Shown: positions 54,235 to 63,880, counted from the first letter of the stretch. The stretch: DNA of 64,000 nt from JAVJSD01 sp040219575 (GCA_040219575.1 JAVJSD010000101.1:1-64000), one strand, 5' to 3'. Translations and numbers: made by a program. Notes: generated by a model not told the origin, from the sequence alone.

Positions 54235-55380
54235 TCAGCGCGTCGCCTTCCGTGCGGCGGCCATGCTCGACTCCGCCGCCAGGTGTTCGCGAATAAAATC
54301 CTCGTTGAGCGTGACCCCCAGGCCGGGGCCGTCGGGAACGGCGATCCAGCCGTCGACCGCCTGCACCCGTTCGTGCGTCAACTCATGGCGCAGCGGCGAG
54401 TCCTCGACGCAGTCTTCAAACAGAAACGCGTCGCGACAGGTGGACAGCCAGTGCAGACTGGCGGCGACGGTGATCGGCGTGGTATAGCAGTGGTTGCACA
54501 GGCGGGCCCCGATTTCCTCGACGCGGTCGCGGAGATAGGCCGCCTCGGTGAAACCGTTGCGCGACACGTCGATCTGGTAGACGTCGAGGGCGCGGCGGTC
54601 GATCAACGGTCGAAACGCCTCGCGGCCGCATTCCCCTTCGCCCGCGGCGATCGGGACCGGCGAGCGATCGCGCAGCCAACGGTAACCTTCGGCGTCGTCG
54701 GGGCGGAGCGGTTCTTCGAGCCATTCGACCTTGAATTGTTCGAAGGCCTGAGCCCGGCGCAGGGCGGTCCGGGCGTCCCACACGCAGCCGGCGTCGACCA
54801 GCAGCGTGCCATCGCCGACGCCTTCCCGAGCGCCGCGAACCAGTTCCAGATCGAGCGTTTCGCTTTGCCCCATCGGCTCCCAGCCGAACTTCACGGCGGT
54901 GTAGCCGGCCTGACGCCAACGTCGACCGATCTCGCAAGTCTCGCCGCCGTCGCGGCCGAACAGAATCGAGGCGTAGGCGCGGAACCGGTCGTGCTGTTTG
55001 CCACCGAGCAGCCGGTGCACCGGCTCGCAGAAGTGCTTGCCCATCAGGTCCCACAGCGCCATATCGACGCCCGCCATCGCCATCAGCACCGTCGACCCGC
55101 GGCCCATGTACATCGTGCCGCGCGACATCTTCCGCCATAGCCGGCCGATTTCAAGCGGATTCTCGCCCAGCAGTTGCTCCCGCAGGCCGCAGGCGATGTT
55201 GTGGCTGAAGGGAGCATCGACGATCGCCTGAATCACCTCGGGCGACGAGTCCACCTCGCCGACTCCCTCCAGGCCGTTGTCGGTGCGGATACGGATCAAC
55301 ACCGTGTCCTGGCAACTCGCCGTTTTGTGTTCGATTTGCGGTAAGCGAACGATCTGAACGACGACGTCCTGGATAATCAT
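54235..55380 (-). CDS. Enolase-superfamily enzyme (mandelate racemase/muconate lactonizing type)
   Basis: A 381-residue enzyme that removes a proton next to a carboxylate, typical of sugar acid dehydratases. Active-site candidates are Lys164 in KFGW, metal ligands Asp196 in VDAGCVWD, Glu222 in WLEEPLR and Glu248 in AGEGE, and His297 in NHCYTT. The substrate cannot be set by sequence alone; sugar acids are common for this class. ATG 55380 starts the canonical MIIQDVVV strand; an extra 12 residues from 55416 are not expected. It is 63 bases after the sulfatase gene, the last in a likely operon. Confidence 0.9.
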   Translation of the reverse strand: MIIQDVVVQIVRLPQIEHKTASCQDTVLIRIRTDNGLEGVGEVDSSPEVIQAIVDAPFSHNIACGLREQLLGENPLEIGRLWRKMSRGTMYMGRGSTVLMAMAGVDMALWDLMGKHFCEPVHRLLGGKQHDRFRAYASILFGRDGGETCEIGRRWRQAGYTAVKFGWEPMGQSETLDLELVRGAREGVGDGTLLVDAGCVWDARTALRRAQAFEQFKVEWLEEPLRPDDAEGYRWLRDRSPVPIAAGEGECGREAFRPLIDRRALDVYQIDVSRNGFTEAAYLRDRVEEIGARLCNHCYTTPITVAASLHWLSTCRDAFLFEDCVEDSPLRHELTHERVQAVDGWIAVPDGPGLGVTLNEDFIREHLAAESSMAAARKATR

Positions 55381-55443
55381 CGGCCCGGCTCCGCGAAAGT
55401 CTCGGTGAGTCGGCAACGCTTCATGTCGAGGTCGTCCATGGCT

Positions 55444-56895
55444 TCATTCGGGCTTGAAATTCGGATTCGGCACGGGCATCTGGGCCCCAACACGTTCGAG
55501 GTGGTCGTGCAACTGCTTCTGCAACCGCGCGGCGACGTCCGCCTGCGACGCAGCCAGGTCGTGCTCTTCGGCCAGGTCGTCGGCCAGGTTGTACAACTCC
55601 GTGCGGCCGTCTTCGTGGTATTCGATCAGTTTGTAGTCGCCGGCGCGGACCGCGCTGTACGGGATGCCGACGAAGGGGTTGTAGTGGGGGTAGTGCCAGT
55701 AGAGCGCCTCGCGGCCGAGTGAGGCCCTGGGGTCTTTGAGCAACGCGGTGAGCGAGACGCCATCGACGTCGGCATTGCGAGCGGCGTCGCCCGGGGCGCC
55801 GGCGATCTCGAGAATGGTCGGATAGTAGTCCATCGTGATGACCTGTTCGTCGCACACCGAACCGGGCCGTGTAACGCCGGGCCAGTGGACGATGGCCGGC
55901 ACGCGCGTGCCGCCTTCCCAGTGTTGGCCTTTCTCGCCGCGAAGCGGGGCGTTGTTGCTAGTGCGGCGGTGGACGCCGCCGTTGTCGGAGGTGAACACGA
56001 TCAAGGTGCGATCGGCGATGCCGCTCTCTTCGAGCTGCGCCCGCACGCGCCCCACCGCCTCGTCGACCGCCTCGACCATGGCGGCGTACGCCGGGTTCTT
56101 GTGCCGTCGGCCCGGCGGCAATTGTTTGTATTGCGCGACGAGATCGGGGCGGCCCTGAATGGGCGAGTGCACCGCGTAGAACGAGAAGTACAGGAAGAAC
56201 GGCTGGTCGCGCCGCCGCTCGATCAGCGTCACCGCCTCGTCGGCGAGTCGATCGGTGAGGTAAACGCCCTCACGCCGCGACTCGGGCAGGTTGCTGTCCC
56301 ACTGCGTCGCCTGGCCGCCGTAGGGGAAGTGGTAGCTCGGCGGCAGCCCGCGAATCGATCCGCCGATGTTGACGTCGAAGCCGTGGTCTTGCGGCAGGTC
56401 TCCCGGTCCACCGAGATGCCACTTGCCCAAATGCCAGGTCGTATAGCCGGCCTCGTGCAAGGCCTCGGGAAGCGTCGTGTACTTCTGCTCCAGATGCCGC
56501 GTCCACGGCGGCGGCAGGAGTTGGAAGTCGCCGTATTGTTTCGCCCAACCGGGAATCCAGTCGGTCAGGTGCGTGCGGGCCGGATACATGCCGGTCATCA
56601 AGGCGCCGCGCGTCGGCGAGCAGGCGTTGCAGGCCGAGTAGTTTTGGGTGAACTTCATCCCGTCGGCCGCCAGCTTGTCGATGTTCGGCGTACGGTAGAA
56701 GTCGCTGCCGTAGCAGCCCAGGTCGGTCCAGCCCAGGTCGTCGACCAGAAAGAACACGACGTTCGGCGGTTGCTCGGGCGGCGCGGCGTCGGCTTGCCGC
56801 GCCGCAAAACCGCCTACCCAGACGAAGACGGCGACGACGGCTAAGGCCAGCGTTGCGGCGATGGAGGTTTGCCTACGAGACGGCGGGCGTTTCAT
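55444..56895 (-). CDS. Exported arylsulfatase-type sulfatase
   Basis: A 483-residue sulfatase. A signal peptide or anchor covers about residues 10-38. Metal aspartates are in LVDDLGWTD (Asp52, Asp53) and the catalytic Cys92 in CSPTR (92-96). KWHLGG and FTSDNGG support the family. Its ATG overlaps the TGA of the upstream dimethylformamidase-like gene (ATGA), which implies coupled translation. It would desulfate a substrate handled by the same operon, unknown here. Confidence 0.95.
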   Translation of the reverse strand: MKRPPSRRQTSIAATLALAVVAVFVWVGGFAARQADAAPPEQPPNVVFFLVDDLGWTDLGCYGSDFYRTPNIDKLAADGMKFTQNYSACNACSPTRGALMTGMYPARTHLTDWIPGWAKQYGDFQLLPPPWTRHLEQKYTTLPEALHEAGYTTWHLGKWHLGGPGDLPQDHGFDVNIGGSIRGLPPSYHFPYGGQATQWDSNLPESRREGVYLTDRLADEAVTLIERRRDQPFFLYFSFYAVHSPIQGRPDLVAQYKQLPPGRRHKNPAYAAMVEAVDEAVGRVRAQLEESGIADRTLIVFTSDNGGVHRRTSNNAPLRGEKGQHWEGGTRVPAIVHWPGVTRPGSVCDEQVITMDYYPTILEIAGAPGDAARNADVDGVSLTALLKDPRASLGREALYWHYPHYNPFVGIPYSAVRAGDYKLIEYHEDGRTELYNLADDLAEEHDLAASQADVAARLQKQLHDHLERVGAQMPVPNPNFKPE

Positions 56896-58388
56896 GACAG
56901 CTTCTCCAACACGTTGCGCGTGATGCGGGCGACGATCGGGTTCGGTTCTTTTCCCAGTCCGTGCGACCAGTCGGTGGCGCCGACGGTGAAGACCACGCCG
57001 CCGCCGGGATGCTGGTGCAGTCCCAGGCAGGCCGCTCCCTGTTGATCTTCAGGCCAGCGCTCGTACCAGGTGAGCGTTGCCTCCGGGCCCCACTTGGCCG
57101 GGCCGGTCGCCAGGATTTCGAAATCGCTCGGCGTGCGGTCGACGCCGGTCGGAGTGGGCAGGCCGTCGCGCATCTCGAACGCACATCCGTCGCACTCGTA
57201 GCCGACGATCGACTGCTCGCCGCCGAACTCGTCGCCGCGCCCCACCCCGGTTCCAGCGAACACCCAATGTCCCGGCCGATGCACGGTGAACGCCCCACTG
57301 CCGTCCATGTACTGGCCGTGCGATTTGTGAAACCCGCCTGACAGTACGCCCACGCCGGTCAGCGTGTTCTCCGGTCGGTCGATGAGGTAGTGGCTCCATA
57401 GCGTGCTCAATTGCGGGTTCGGCCCCTCCGCGCGGTAGAGCGGGTCGTCGCGGTAGTACTCCTTGAAGCAAACGAGACCGTTGTCTTCGTTGCGGACCTG
57501 CCAGCAGGCGACGTTGCCGCTGAAGAAGGCGACGTTTCCACCGCCGGCGATGAACGCCTCAAGTTGGTCGCGCATCCCCTTCGACCAGTACTCGTCGTGG
57601 CCGACGCTGACGACCAGTTGGCGGCGATCGAGCAGTTCGGGATGCATCTCCAAGTCGTTGTTGACGGCGTAGTCGAGCTGGATGCCTTGCGTCTCGCACC
57701 ACTCGATGAACGGCAGCTCCCAACGGCGGATGCAAGCGCCGGGCATCGGACGGGCGAACGACACGCGCCGCCCCTGCACCTTGTCGCGCCCATTGTAGGC
57801 GTACAGGCTGTAGCCGCCCCAGTTGTTGTAGGCGTTGTCGGTGTTGGTGCTCAACTGCAGCAGGATCTTCGCGCGACGCCCCTTCAACGCGGCGCCGCTT
57901 GAGGGCGGGCGAACGACGAAGTACGGCTGAAGGTTCTGCCGGCGGCCGGTGTGATTGACGAAGTGCGAATCCGGCGTCGTGACGACTTCATAGTAGCCGC
58001 TGCGCCAGTCGTCGCCGATCGGAATCTGCAGGGCGACGGGCCAGCGGCAACCGTTGGCCGAAGCGTCCTCGGGAATCGGATGCTCCCGCCCCACAACACC
58101 CTTTCGCGACCAGACGACCTCCCGCGCGGCGCCGACGCGTTCGATCGTCACGTCGTACGTCGCCGCATTGGTCGACGTATGCAGCCGCAACGTTTCTCCC
58201 GGGGCGTAGCTGAGCCGGTCGGGATAGGCGAACAGATTCGGCTGATGGGAGTCATCGGCCTGGGCCAGCGACGCGGCGGTGGCGGCGATCGCCGTCGTGC
58301 CGAGAAACCCGCGCCGCGTCATGCCGCCGCCTGGGGCCCGCGCCGCCGGCTTCTGCTCTGGCGGGGGAGCAATCCGATCGTCATTCAT
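56892..58388 (-). CDS. N,N-dimethylformamidase beta-subunit-like protein, Tat-exported
   Basis: A 498-residue protein with the Tat signal MTRRGFLGTTAIAATAAS about 20 residues from the ATG, so it should be exported folded, perhaps with a metal. The rest resembles the large subunit of dimethylformamidase: a beta-rich N-terminal half, then YNNWGGYSLY, VGHDEYWSKGM with the conserved H-x-EYW element, and SGNVACWQVR. That enzyme hydrolyses amide bonds at an iron site; I see no separate small subunit gene. So the substrate is unclear, perhaps another amide. Its ATG overlaps the stop of the upstream PVC cytochrome gene (ATGAATGA), and its stop overlaps the sulfatase start. Confidence 0.82.
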   Translation of the reverse strand: MNDDRIAPPPEQKPAARAPGGGMTRRGFLGTTAIAATAASLAQADDSHQPNLFAYPDRLSYAPGETLRLHTSTNAATYDVTIERVGAAREVVWSRKGVVGREHPIPEDASANGCRWPVALQIPIGDDWRSGYYEVVTTPDSHFVNHTGRRQNLQPYFVVRPPSSGAALKGRRAKILLQLSTNTDNAYNNWGGYSLYAYNGRDKVQGRRVSFARPMPGACIRRWELPFIEWCETQGIQLDYAVNNDLEMHPELLDRRQLVVSVGHDEYWSKGMRDQLEAFIAGGGNVAFFSGNVACWQVRNEDNGLVCFKEYYRDDPLYRAEGPNPQLSTLWSHYLIDRPENTLTGVGVLSGGFHKSHGQYMDGSGAFTVHRPGHWVFAGTGVGRGDEFGGEQSIVGYECDGCAFEMRDGLPTPTGVDRTPSDFEILATGPAKWGPEATLTWYERWPEDQQGAACLGLHQHPGGGVVFTVGATDWSHGLGKEPNPIVARITRNVLEKLS

Positions 58389-61300
58389 TTCGTGGCTCCT
58401 GTGCGGGGGGCGTTTCGCCGCGGGAAGTGAGCGTCTGCAGGTAGGCGACCAGATCGGCGATCTGCTCGGGCGTGAAGGTTTTTCCCATCGGCGGCATGCT
58501 CGAAACGGGTGATTGAATCCTTTCGACAATTTCGTCCGCGGCGATCTCTACTTTGCCGCCGGCTGGGGGCGCGATGACGAGGGACTTACCGTCGTCGGAC
58601 ACGAACGTGCCCGAGAGGACCTTTCCACCCGCCGTCACGATGACGAGCGTCTCGAATCCCTTGGCGATCTTCGCGCTCGGTTCGATCAGCGATTCGAGCA
58701 GGTATTCGCGGTTGCTTCGCTTGCCGACCTCGGTCAGATCGGGCCCGAAGAATCCGCCGCCGAGGTCGCCGACCTTGTGGCACGCGTTGCAGCGAATCTC
58801 GCGATTGACGTGGAACAGGAATCGTCCCTTTTCGGCGTCGCCGTCATCCAGAAAACTGCGGTATGGCGCCAGCGGATCGCTCTTCGCGGCCGGCGAGGAG
58901 GCGGCGATCCTGCTGGGATCCAGCAACTGCTCGATCGTCCAGGGAGTCGCGCGATCGGGCGTCGATCGGCGAATCTCGGCCACCAACTCCGGATCGACCG
59001 CCGTGCCGTAGTTGCCCCATGCCCGTCGCACGTACGTCAGCACGCCGGCGAGTCGCTCGTCGTTGAGCACGGGACTATCGCCCAAGCCCGGCATCTTCAG
59101 GTTCCACTCGTCGCCGTTCACCTTGACCGGCCCGTGCAGACCGTGCAGGACGATGCGGACCAGGTGCTCGGGCGGTCCGTTGACCCACTCCGATTCGACC
59201 AGCGGCGGCGACTGGCCGGCCTGGCCCCGTCCATCGGCCTTATGGCAAGCGAAGCAGGTGACGTTGTAGACCGCCTCGCCCAACATCAGCCGTTTCTCTT
59301 GCGCGGGGGTCAGCGGCGGTGGAACGGGGCGTCGCTGGCGCACCGTCGTGTCTCCCGGCCAGGTGACGATCCGCGTCAGTTGTTCTCGCGACGCATTCGA
59401 CACGACCGTCAGCAGTCGTGGATGCTGTTCGAGTTCGATCGGCTCCGGCCAGCGACTGCGGCTGAGATTCGAGGTCAACACGCCCGCCACGACCGCCTTG
59501 CCGATCCAAGCCTGCTTGGGCGCACGATCCGCGGCCAAGGCGAGCAACTTCTCGACGCGACCGGGTTTCCCTTCATGCACGACGCACATCGCCAGGGTGT
59601 CGATCGCACGGCACTTGCGTTCGTGCGTTTCGGTCCAGGCGGGCGAATCGGCCAGCCGCTGGAGCATTTCCAGCTCTCGGCTCTGGAGTCCGCTGACCAG
59701 CGCCGCGCGAAACACGTCGTCGGGGTGCTCGACGAGAATGTGCGCCATCTGCGTTACGGCCCGCTCCGAGTCGGCGAACTCGGCGAGCGTCAACATCAGC
59801 TGCAGTTGCACCATCGGCCGCGCGTCGTCGAAGTACGCCGCCAGGCGATCGAAGACGTCGTCCGCGGGCGGCGCGTCGGCGGCGCGCTCGCTCAGTCGAA
59901 TCGCCGTGGCCCGCACCATCGCGTCGTCGGCCGACATCGCCGCGCGGACCGTCGGCCAATCGAGACATCCGATTCCTTCGAGCGTCCACAGGGCGTGGAC
60001 GCGGCCAACGTTGCTCTCGCCGCTTGCGGCCAATTCCCGCAAGGCGTCGGCGACGTCGACGGCCTTCCGCTCGACGAGCAACCGTTGGGCCGTGTCCCGT
60101 TGCCAACCGTTGCGATGCGCGAGCCGCGCGACAAGCCGCCGCGACGACTCGCCCGACATCCGCGGCGGCCGGCCGAGCGGTTTGTCTTCGTGCACGATCC
60201 GGTAGATGCGGCCCATGCCGATCGGCTTGTCGAGTCCGCGTGAGAGAATCTGCTTCCGCAGGTACGGCATCATGAAGATGACGTGCTCGATGACGCCGCG
60301 GTACAGGTCGCACACGTACAGCGCGCCGTCGGGGCCGGTGCGGCTGCACACCGGCCGGAACCGCTCGTCGGTCGAGGCGACCAGTTCGCGGCGGTCGAAG
60401 GCGTTGCGGGCCGCCAGATGCACGCCGTCGCCGGCCAGGTGATCGAAACGGATCAGGTTGCCCCCGGCCTCGGGAATCACGGCCCCGCCGTAGAACTTCT
60501 CCGGAAACTGCTGGCCGCGATAGATCGACGGTCCGCAGGCGATGGTGAACGTCCGCAGGGTGCCGTCCTCGCGCAACTCGGCGCCGCCCAACGTAACGCC
60601 CGGCGTCACGCGGATCGGAAACACCTCGTGCGCGTCCACCGCCAGGTTGACGTTGAGCGCCGGGCTGGAATTGCGACGCCCGCCCTCCGGCGCGACGTGA
60701 CGGTTTCGCTGGATGTATTCGGCCGGAATCAAATCGCCGTGCAGCGACGAGTTTTCGTAGTTGTAGAACAGCCGGCCGTAGTCGTCCTGCGTCATGCCCC
60801 ATTGGCCGCGAAAGATGGTCGGCTCCTCGATCAGTTCTCCATCGACGAACTTGTGGCGAACCGTCGACTTGGCGTTGTACATCCAGTTGTCGAGGGCGTG
60901 CGTCAGGCCGTTGTCGGTATGCTCGGGGTTGCCCGGCTGACCGTACTGGCCGACGAGCCGCTTGTCGTCGCACTTCAGGTCGCCGTCCAGGTCGCGGCAG
61001 TACCACAGGTTGGGCGGTTCGGCGATGAGGACGCCGCCGGCCACGAACGAGACGGTGCGCGGCATCACCAGCTTGTCGAGGAACACCGTCGAGCGGTCCA
61101 TGAATGAATCGCCGTCGGTGTCTTCGAGCACCACCACCTGGCAAATCGGATCGGCTTCTCCCCTGCCTTCCAGATCGCGCATCCAGCCCCGCATCTCGAC
61201 CGCCCAGATTCGGCCGTCGGCGTCGAACTCGAACATCACCGGATCGACCACCAGCGGCTCGGCCGCCACGCACTCGATGCGAAAACCCGGGGCGACCTGG

Positions 61301-61530
61301 AACGATTCGAGCGCCTCCTCGGGCGACAGCGCCGGCGCGGGCGGAATCTTGATTCGCTTGAACAATTCCTCGGCGGAAAACGGATCGTAGGACTTCAGCG
61401 TTTGCTCGCGGTGGGTGATTCGCCGTTCCTTGGGCACCGCCTGTCCGAGCGTGGGCGCGGCGTCGGGACCCATCGCGATCGCCAGCAGGACAAGGCCAAG
61501 CATCGCTCTGAACAAGAAATCATCTCGCAT
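58381..61530 (-). CDS. PVC-type dehydrogenase/HEAT/cytochrome c protein with two heme motifs
   Basis: A 1049-residue exported protein of the same broad type as the one at 24317-27379. A signal peptide (MRDDFLFRAMLGLVLLAIAM, cleavage near LGQA) is followed by a propeller-like dehydrogenase region (about 75-450, VAPGFRIECVAAEPLVVDP), HEAT-like helices, and two cytochrome c units with CFACH and CNACH. The end carries the GGKVLSGTFVSDDGKSLVIA domain and MPPMGKTFTPEQIADLVAYL. It probably passes electrons from a substrate to a respiratory carrier. It starts 42 bases after the GntR gene and heads the catabolic genes that follow. Confidence 0.92.
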   Translation of the reverse strand: MRDDFLFRAMLGLVLLAIAMGPDAAPTLGQAVPKERRITHREQTLKSYDPFSAEELFKRIKIPPAPALSPEEALESFQVAPGFRIECVAAEPLVVDPVMFEFDADGRIWAVEMRGWMRDLEGRGEADPICQVVVLEDTDGDSFMDRSTVFLDKLVMPRTVSFVAGGVLIAEPPNLWYCRDLDGDLKCDDKRLVGQYGQPGNPEHTDNGLTHALDNWMYNAKSTVRHKFVDGELIEEPTIFRGQWGMTQDDYGRLFYNYENSSLHGDLIPAEYIQRNRHVAPEGGRRNSSPALNVNLAVDAHEVFPIRVTPGVTLGGAELREDGTLRTFTIACGPSIYRGQQFPEKFYGGAVIPEAGGNLIRFDHLAGDGVHLAARNAFDRRELVASTDERFRPVCSRTGPDGALYVCDLYRGVIEHVIFMMPYLRKQILSRGLDKPIGMGRIYRIVHEDKPLGRPPRMSGESSRRLVARLAHRNGWQRDTAQRLLVERKAVDVADALRELAASGESNVGRVHALWTLEGIGCLDWPTVRAAMSADDAMVRATAIRLSERAADAPPADDVFDRLAAYFDDARPMVQLQLMLTLAEFADSERAVTQMAHILVEHPDDVFRAALVSGLQSRELEMLQRLADSPAWTETHERKCRAIDTLAMCVVHEGKPGRVEKLLALAADRAPKQAWIGKAVVAGVLTSNLSRSRWPEPIELEQHPRLLTVVSNASREQLTRIVTWPGDTTVRQRRPVPPPLTPAQEKRLMLGEAVYNVTCFACHKADGRGQAGQSPPLVESEWVNGPPEHLVRIVLHGLHGPVKVNGDEWNLKMPGLGDSPVLNDERLAGVLTYVRRAWGNYGTAVDPELVAEIRRSTPDRATPWTIEQLLDPSRIAASSPAAKSDPLAPYRSFLDDGDAEKGRFLFHVNREIRCNACHKVGDLGGGFFGPDLTEVGKRSNREYLLESLIEPSAKIAKGFETLVIVTAGGKVLSGTFVSDDGKSLVIAPPAGGKVEIAADEIVERIQSPVSSMPPMGKTFTPEQIADLVAYLQTLTSRGETPPAQEPRNE

Positions 61531-61572
61531 CGTGTTGCTCCCGTCGCGCGGCGACGCTTCGTGCCAGGTTGG

Positions 61573-62172
61573 CTATTCAATGTTCCGGCCGAGCGCGTCG
61601 ACCGCGGCGTCCAGCTTGCCGGTGCGAAACACCGCCACGATGGCCAGATGCTCGTAGTAGACCTTGATCGGTTCGTCGTATTCGCGATGGCTGTTGTGGA
61701 AGTGCTGCCGCAGCCGCGACACCAGCGTCATCCAGATGGCGAGCAGGTCGGGCTGCTTCGCCCGCTGGATGATCGAGCGATGGAAGGCGATGTCCAACTC
61801 GGCGAGCCGTGGGTAGTCGCTCTTCAGGCAGGCGCTGCGCATGTCGTCGAGCAGTCGATCCCAGGCTTCGAAGTCCGCCTCGCGGAGGTCGTGAAAACAG
61901 GACCGCAACGCGAACGTCTCGACGACCTTCCGCAATGGCACGACCAATTCGGCGATCGAGTCGGGAGCCGCCGGCGCGACCCGCGCCCCGCAATTCGGCT
62001 TGGCGACCACGAGCCCCTCGTGAACCAGCTGCTGCAGCGCCTCGCGGACCGACGCGCGTCCGACGTCGAATCGCCGAGCCAGGTTGATCTCACGCAACGG
62101 AGCGCCTTCCGGAAATCGCCCGGAAATAATCTCGTTACGTAAATTGTCAGCAATCGCTTCCGATCGAACCAT
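61573..62172 (-). CDS. GntR/FadR-family transcription regulator
   Basis: A 199-residue regulator. The winged helix is at 1-65 (ALREALQQLVHEGLVV style: FDVGRASVREALQQL), and the FCD ligand-binding domain has metal-site residues in ELDIAFHRSII and a later His in YYEHLAIV. Such proteins usually bind sugar acids or carboxylates and repress their own operon. ATG 62172 has GGAG six bases upstream; an earlier in-frame start would add a low-complexity stretch. It leads the cytochrome/formamidase/sulfatase/enolase operon and faces the tup operon across two palindromes. Confidence 0.92.
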   Translation of the reverse strand: MVRSEAIADNLRNEIISGRFPEGAPLREINLARRFDVGRASVREALQQLVHEGLVVAKPNCGARVAPAAPDSIAELVVPLRKVVETFALRSCFHDLREADFEAWDRLLDDMRSACLKSDYPRLAELDIAFHRSIIQRAKQPDLLAIWMTLVSRLRQHFHNSHREYDEPIKVYYEHLAIVAVFRTGKLDAAVDALGRNIE

Positions 62173-62248
62173 TCCGAACTCCAGACATCCTGAGACAATC
62201 CTCTGCTTCGTTACGAGATGCTCGGGAATCGTAAACACAATCCCGTGC

Positions 62249-62260
62249 ATTGTCAACAAA
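62249..62260. promoter_or_regulatory. Likely GntR operator 1
   Basis: ATTGTCAACAAA, arms TTGT and ACAA around two bases, 77 bases upstream of the regulator ATG. It closely matches the second palindrome at 62379-62390, 130 bases away, and fits the general TTGT-N-ACAA style of GntR-family sites. Confidence 0.5.
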
Positions 62261-62378
62261 AATATGGATCTCGAGGGGAATCGTCGCTTCGCGCCCCGCG
62301 GTGACGGCGGCATTGCCAGGAGAATTCAACCCGTTTGGCCGGAGATGCACGCCTGGAACGAGGAATCCGGGTTTCTGT

Positions 62379-62390
62379 ATTGTTGACAAT
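62379..62390. promoter_or_regulatory. Likely GntR operator 2
   Basis: ATTGTTGACAAT, arms ATTGT and ACAAT around two bases, 90 bases before the tup permease gene. It includes TTGACA, so it could overlap a -35 element of that operon; a TAGAAT at 62433-62438 is too far for a clean pairing. The same site may let the GntR protein act on both sides. Confidence 0.5.
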
Positions 62391-62479
62391 AAAGCCGTGG
62401 ACGGCTTGATGCTCGCACGCGGCCAATTCCGCTAGAATCCGGCTGTCAACCGCTCCCAATCCACTTCCGCCCCCACGCG

Positions 62480-63136
62480 ATGCCGTTCTCCGCCGCGGAC
62501 TTCTGGTCGATCGTCTGCCTGTCGCTGGCCGTCACCGCCACGGCGGTTTCGATCGCGTCGGTCGTCGGCATCCCGCTAGGCGCCTGGCTGGGGATGTCCC
62601 GCTGGCGTTTCCAGCGATCGATCTCGGCGATTGTTCACACCGGCATGGCGTTGCCCCCGGTGGTTGTGGGGCTGCTGCTGTATCTGCTCTTTTCCCGCAG
62701 CGGACCGTTGGCGGCGCTGGGCTGGCTGTTCACGGTCGAGGCGATGGTCGCCGCGCAGACGATCCTCGCTTTGCCGTTCGTGGTGGGAATCACGATGAAC
62801 AGCGTCGCCGCCGTGCCGGCCGATCTCGTCGCTCAGATCAAGAGCCTCGGCGCCGGCGAATGGCAGTGCCGCTGGACGGTTCTCCGCGAGGCGCGGCATG
62901 GCGTGCTGCTGGCGGTGGCGGCGGCGTTTGGCCGCAGTATCTCGGAAGTGGGCGCCGTGTTGATCGTGGGCGGAAACATCGCCGGCCACACCCGCGTGCT
63001 GACGACCGCCATCGTGCTGGAGACGAGCAAGGGGCGATTCGAGTTCGCCCTGGCCCTCGGCGCCGCGCTGCTGACCGTGGCGCTGTTGGTCAACCTTGTC
63101 ATCCTTCGTCTGCAGGGGAGCCAGTCGGCGGCATGA
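62480..63136 (+). CDS. tupB: Tungstate-type ABC transporter permease
   Basis: A 218-residue membrane protein with five or six helices, of the TupB/WtpB type that moves tungstate or molybdate. The cytoplasmic EAA-like loop is seen at LGAGEWQCRWTVLREARHG, followed by FGRSISEVGAVLIVGGN, typical of TupB. The next gene overlaps it by ATGA. Tungstate/molybdate uptake fits the molybdopterin nitrate reductase in this window, though not on the same transcript. ATG 62480 starts the row. Confidence 0.9.
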   Translation: MPFSAADFWSIVCLSLAVTATAVSIASVVGIPLGAWLGMSRWRFQRSISAIVHTGMALPPVVVGLLLYLLFSRSGPLAALGWLFTVEAMVAAQTILALPFVVGITMNSVAAVPADLVAQIKSLGAGEWQCRWTVLREARHGVLLAVAAAFGRSISEVGAVLIVGGNIAGHTRVLTTAIVLETSKGRFEFALALGAALLTVALLVNLVILRLQGSQSAA

Positions 63137-63861
63137 CGGACAGCGCCCTATTTCACCTGCGAAACGTGCGAAAGCGACTGGGGGCGTTCACGCTCGACCT
63201 GCATCAGGTGGACGTGCAGGCCGGCGAGTTGCTGGCGCTGCTGGGACCCACCGGCGCGGGTAAGACGACGCTGCTGCGCCTGCTTGCGGGGTTGGCCCGC
63301 GCCGACGAGGGCGAACTCGTCTTCGCGGGGCATTCGCTTCACTCCACCGAACTCCCGCTCGCCGTCCGCCGCCGCTTGACGCTGGTGCATCAGCGTCCGC
63401 TGTTGCTAAGTGGGACGGTGCGATTTAATGTCGAATACGGCCTGCGTTTGCGAAAGCGGCGCGACCTGGCCGACCCGGTCGACGCGATGCTCGAGCGATT
63501 GGGACTGGCGAAGCTGCAACGGCAGGCGGCCTCGACGCTCTCGGGCGGGCAATCGCAGCTTGTCGCGTTGGCGCGGGCCCTGGTGATCGAACCGGAAGTG
63601 TTGCTGCTCGACGAACCGACCGCCCATCTCGATCCGGCGCATGTCGCCCTGGTCGAGACGACGATCCGCGAAGTCCAGCGAGAACGCCCGATGACCGTGG
63701 TCTGGGCCACGCACAATCTTTTTCAGGCCCGCCGAGTCGCCGATCGCACGGCGCTGCTCTTAAATGGACGACTCGTCGAAGCCGGGCCGACCGAGGAGTT
63801 CTTCACCCGTCCCTCCGATCCCCGCACGGCGGACTTTGTCGAGGGGAGGATGGTTTACTGA
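63133..63861 (+). CDS. tupC: Tungstate-type ABC transporter ATPase
   Basis: A 242-residue ATPase. Walker A GPTGAGKTT, Q-loop VHQRP, signature LSGGQ, Walker B LLLDEPTAHLDP and switch His in ATHN are all present. It powers the TupB channel. Its ATG overlaps the tupB stop, so translation is coupled. Confidence 0.95.
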   Translation: MTDSALFHLRNVRKRLGAFTLDLHQVDVQAGELLALLGPTGAGKTTLLRLLAGLARADEGELVFAGHSLHSTELPLAVRRRLTLVHQRPLLLSGTVRFNVEYGLRLRKRRDLADPVDAMLERLGLAKLQRQAASTLSGGQSQLVALARALVIEPEVLLLDEPTAHLDPAHVALVETTIREVQRERPMTVVWATHNLFQARRVADRTALLLNGRLVEAGPTEEFFTRPSDPRTADFVEGRMVY

Positions 63862-63880
63862 TGCCGAGGACGAACTTGCC

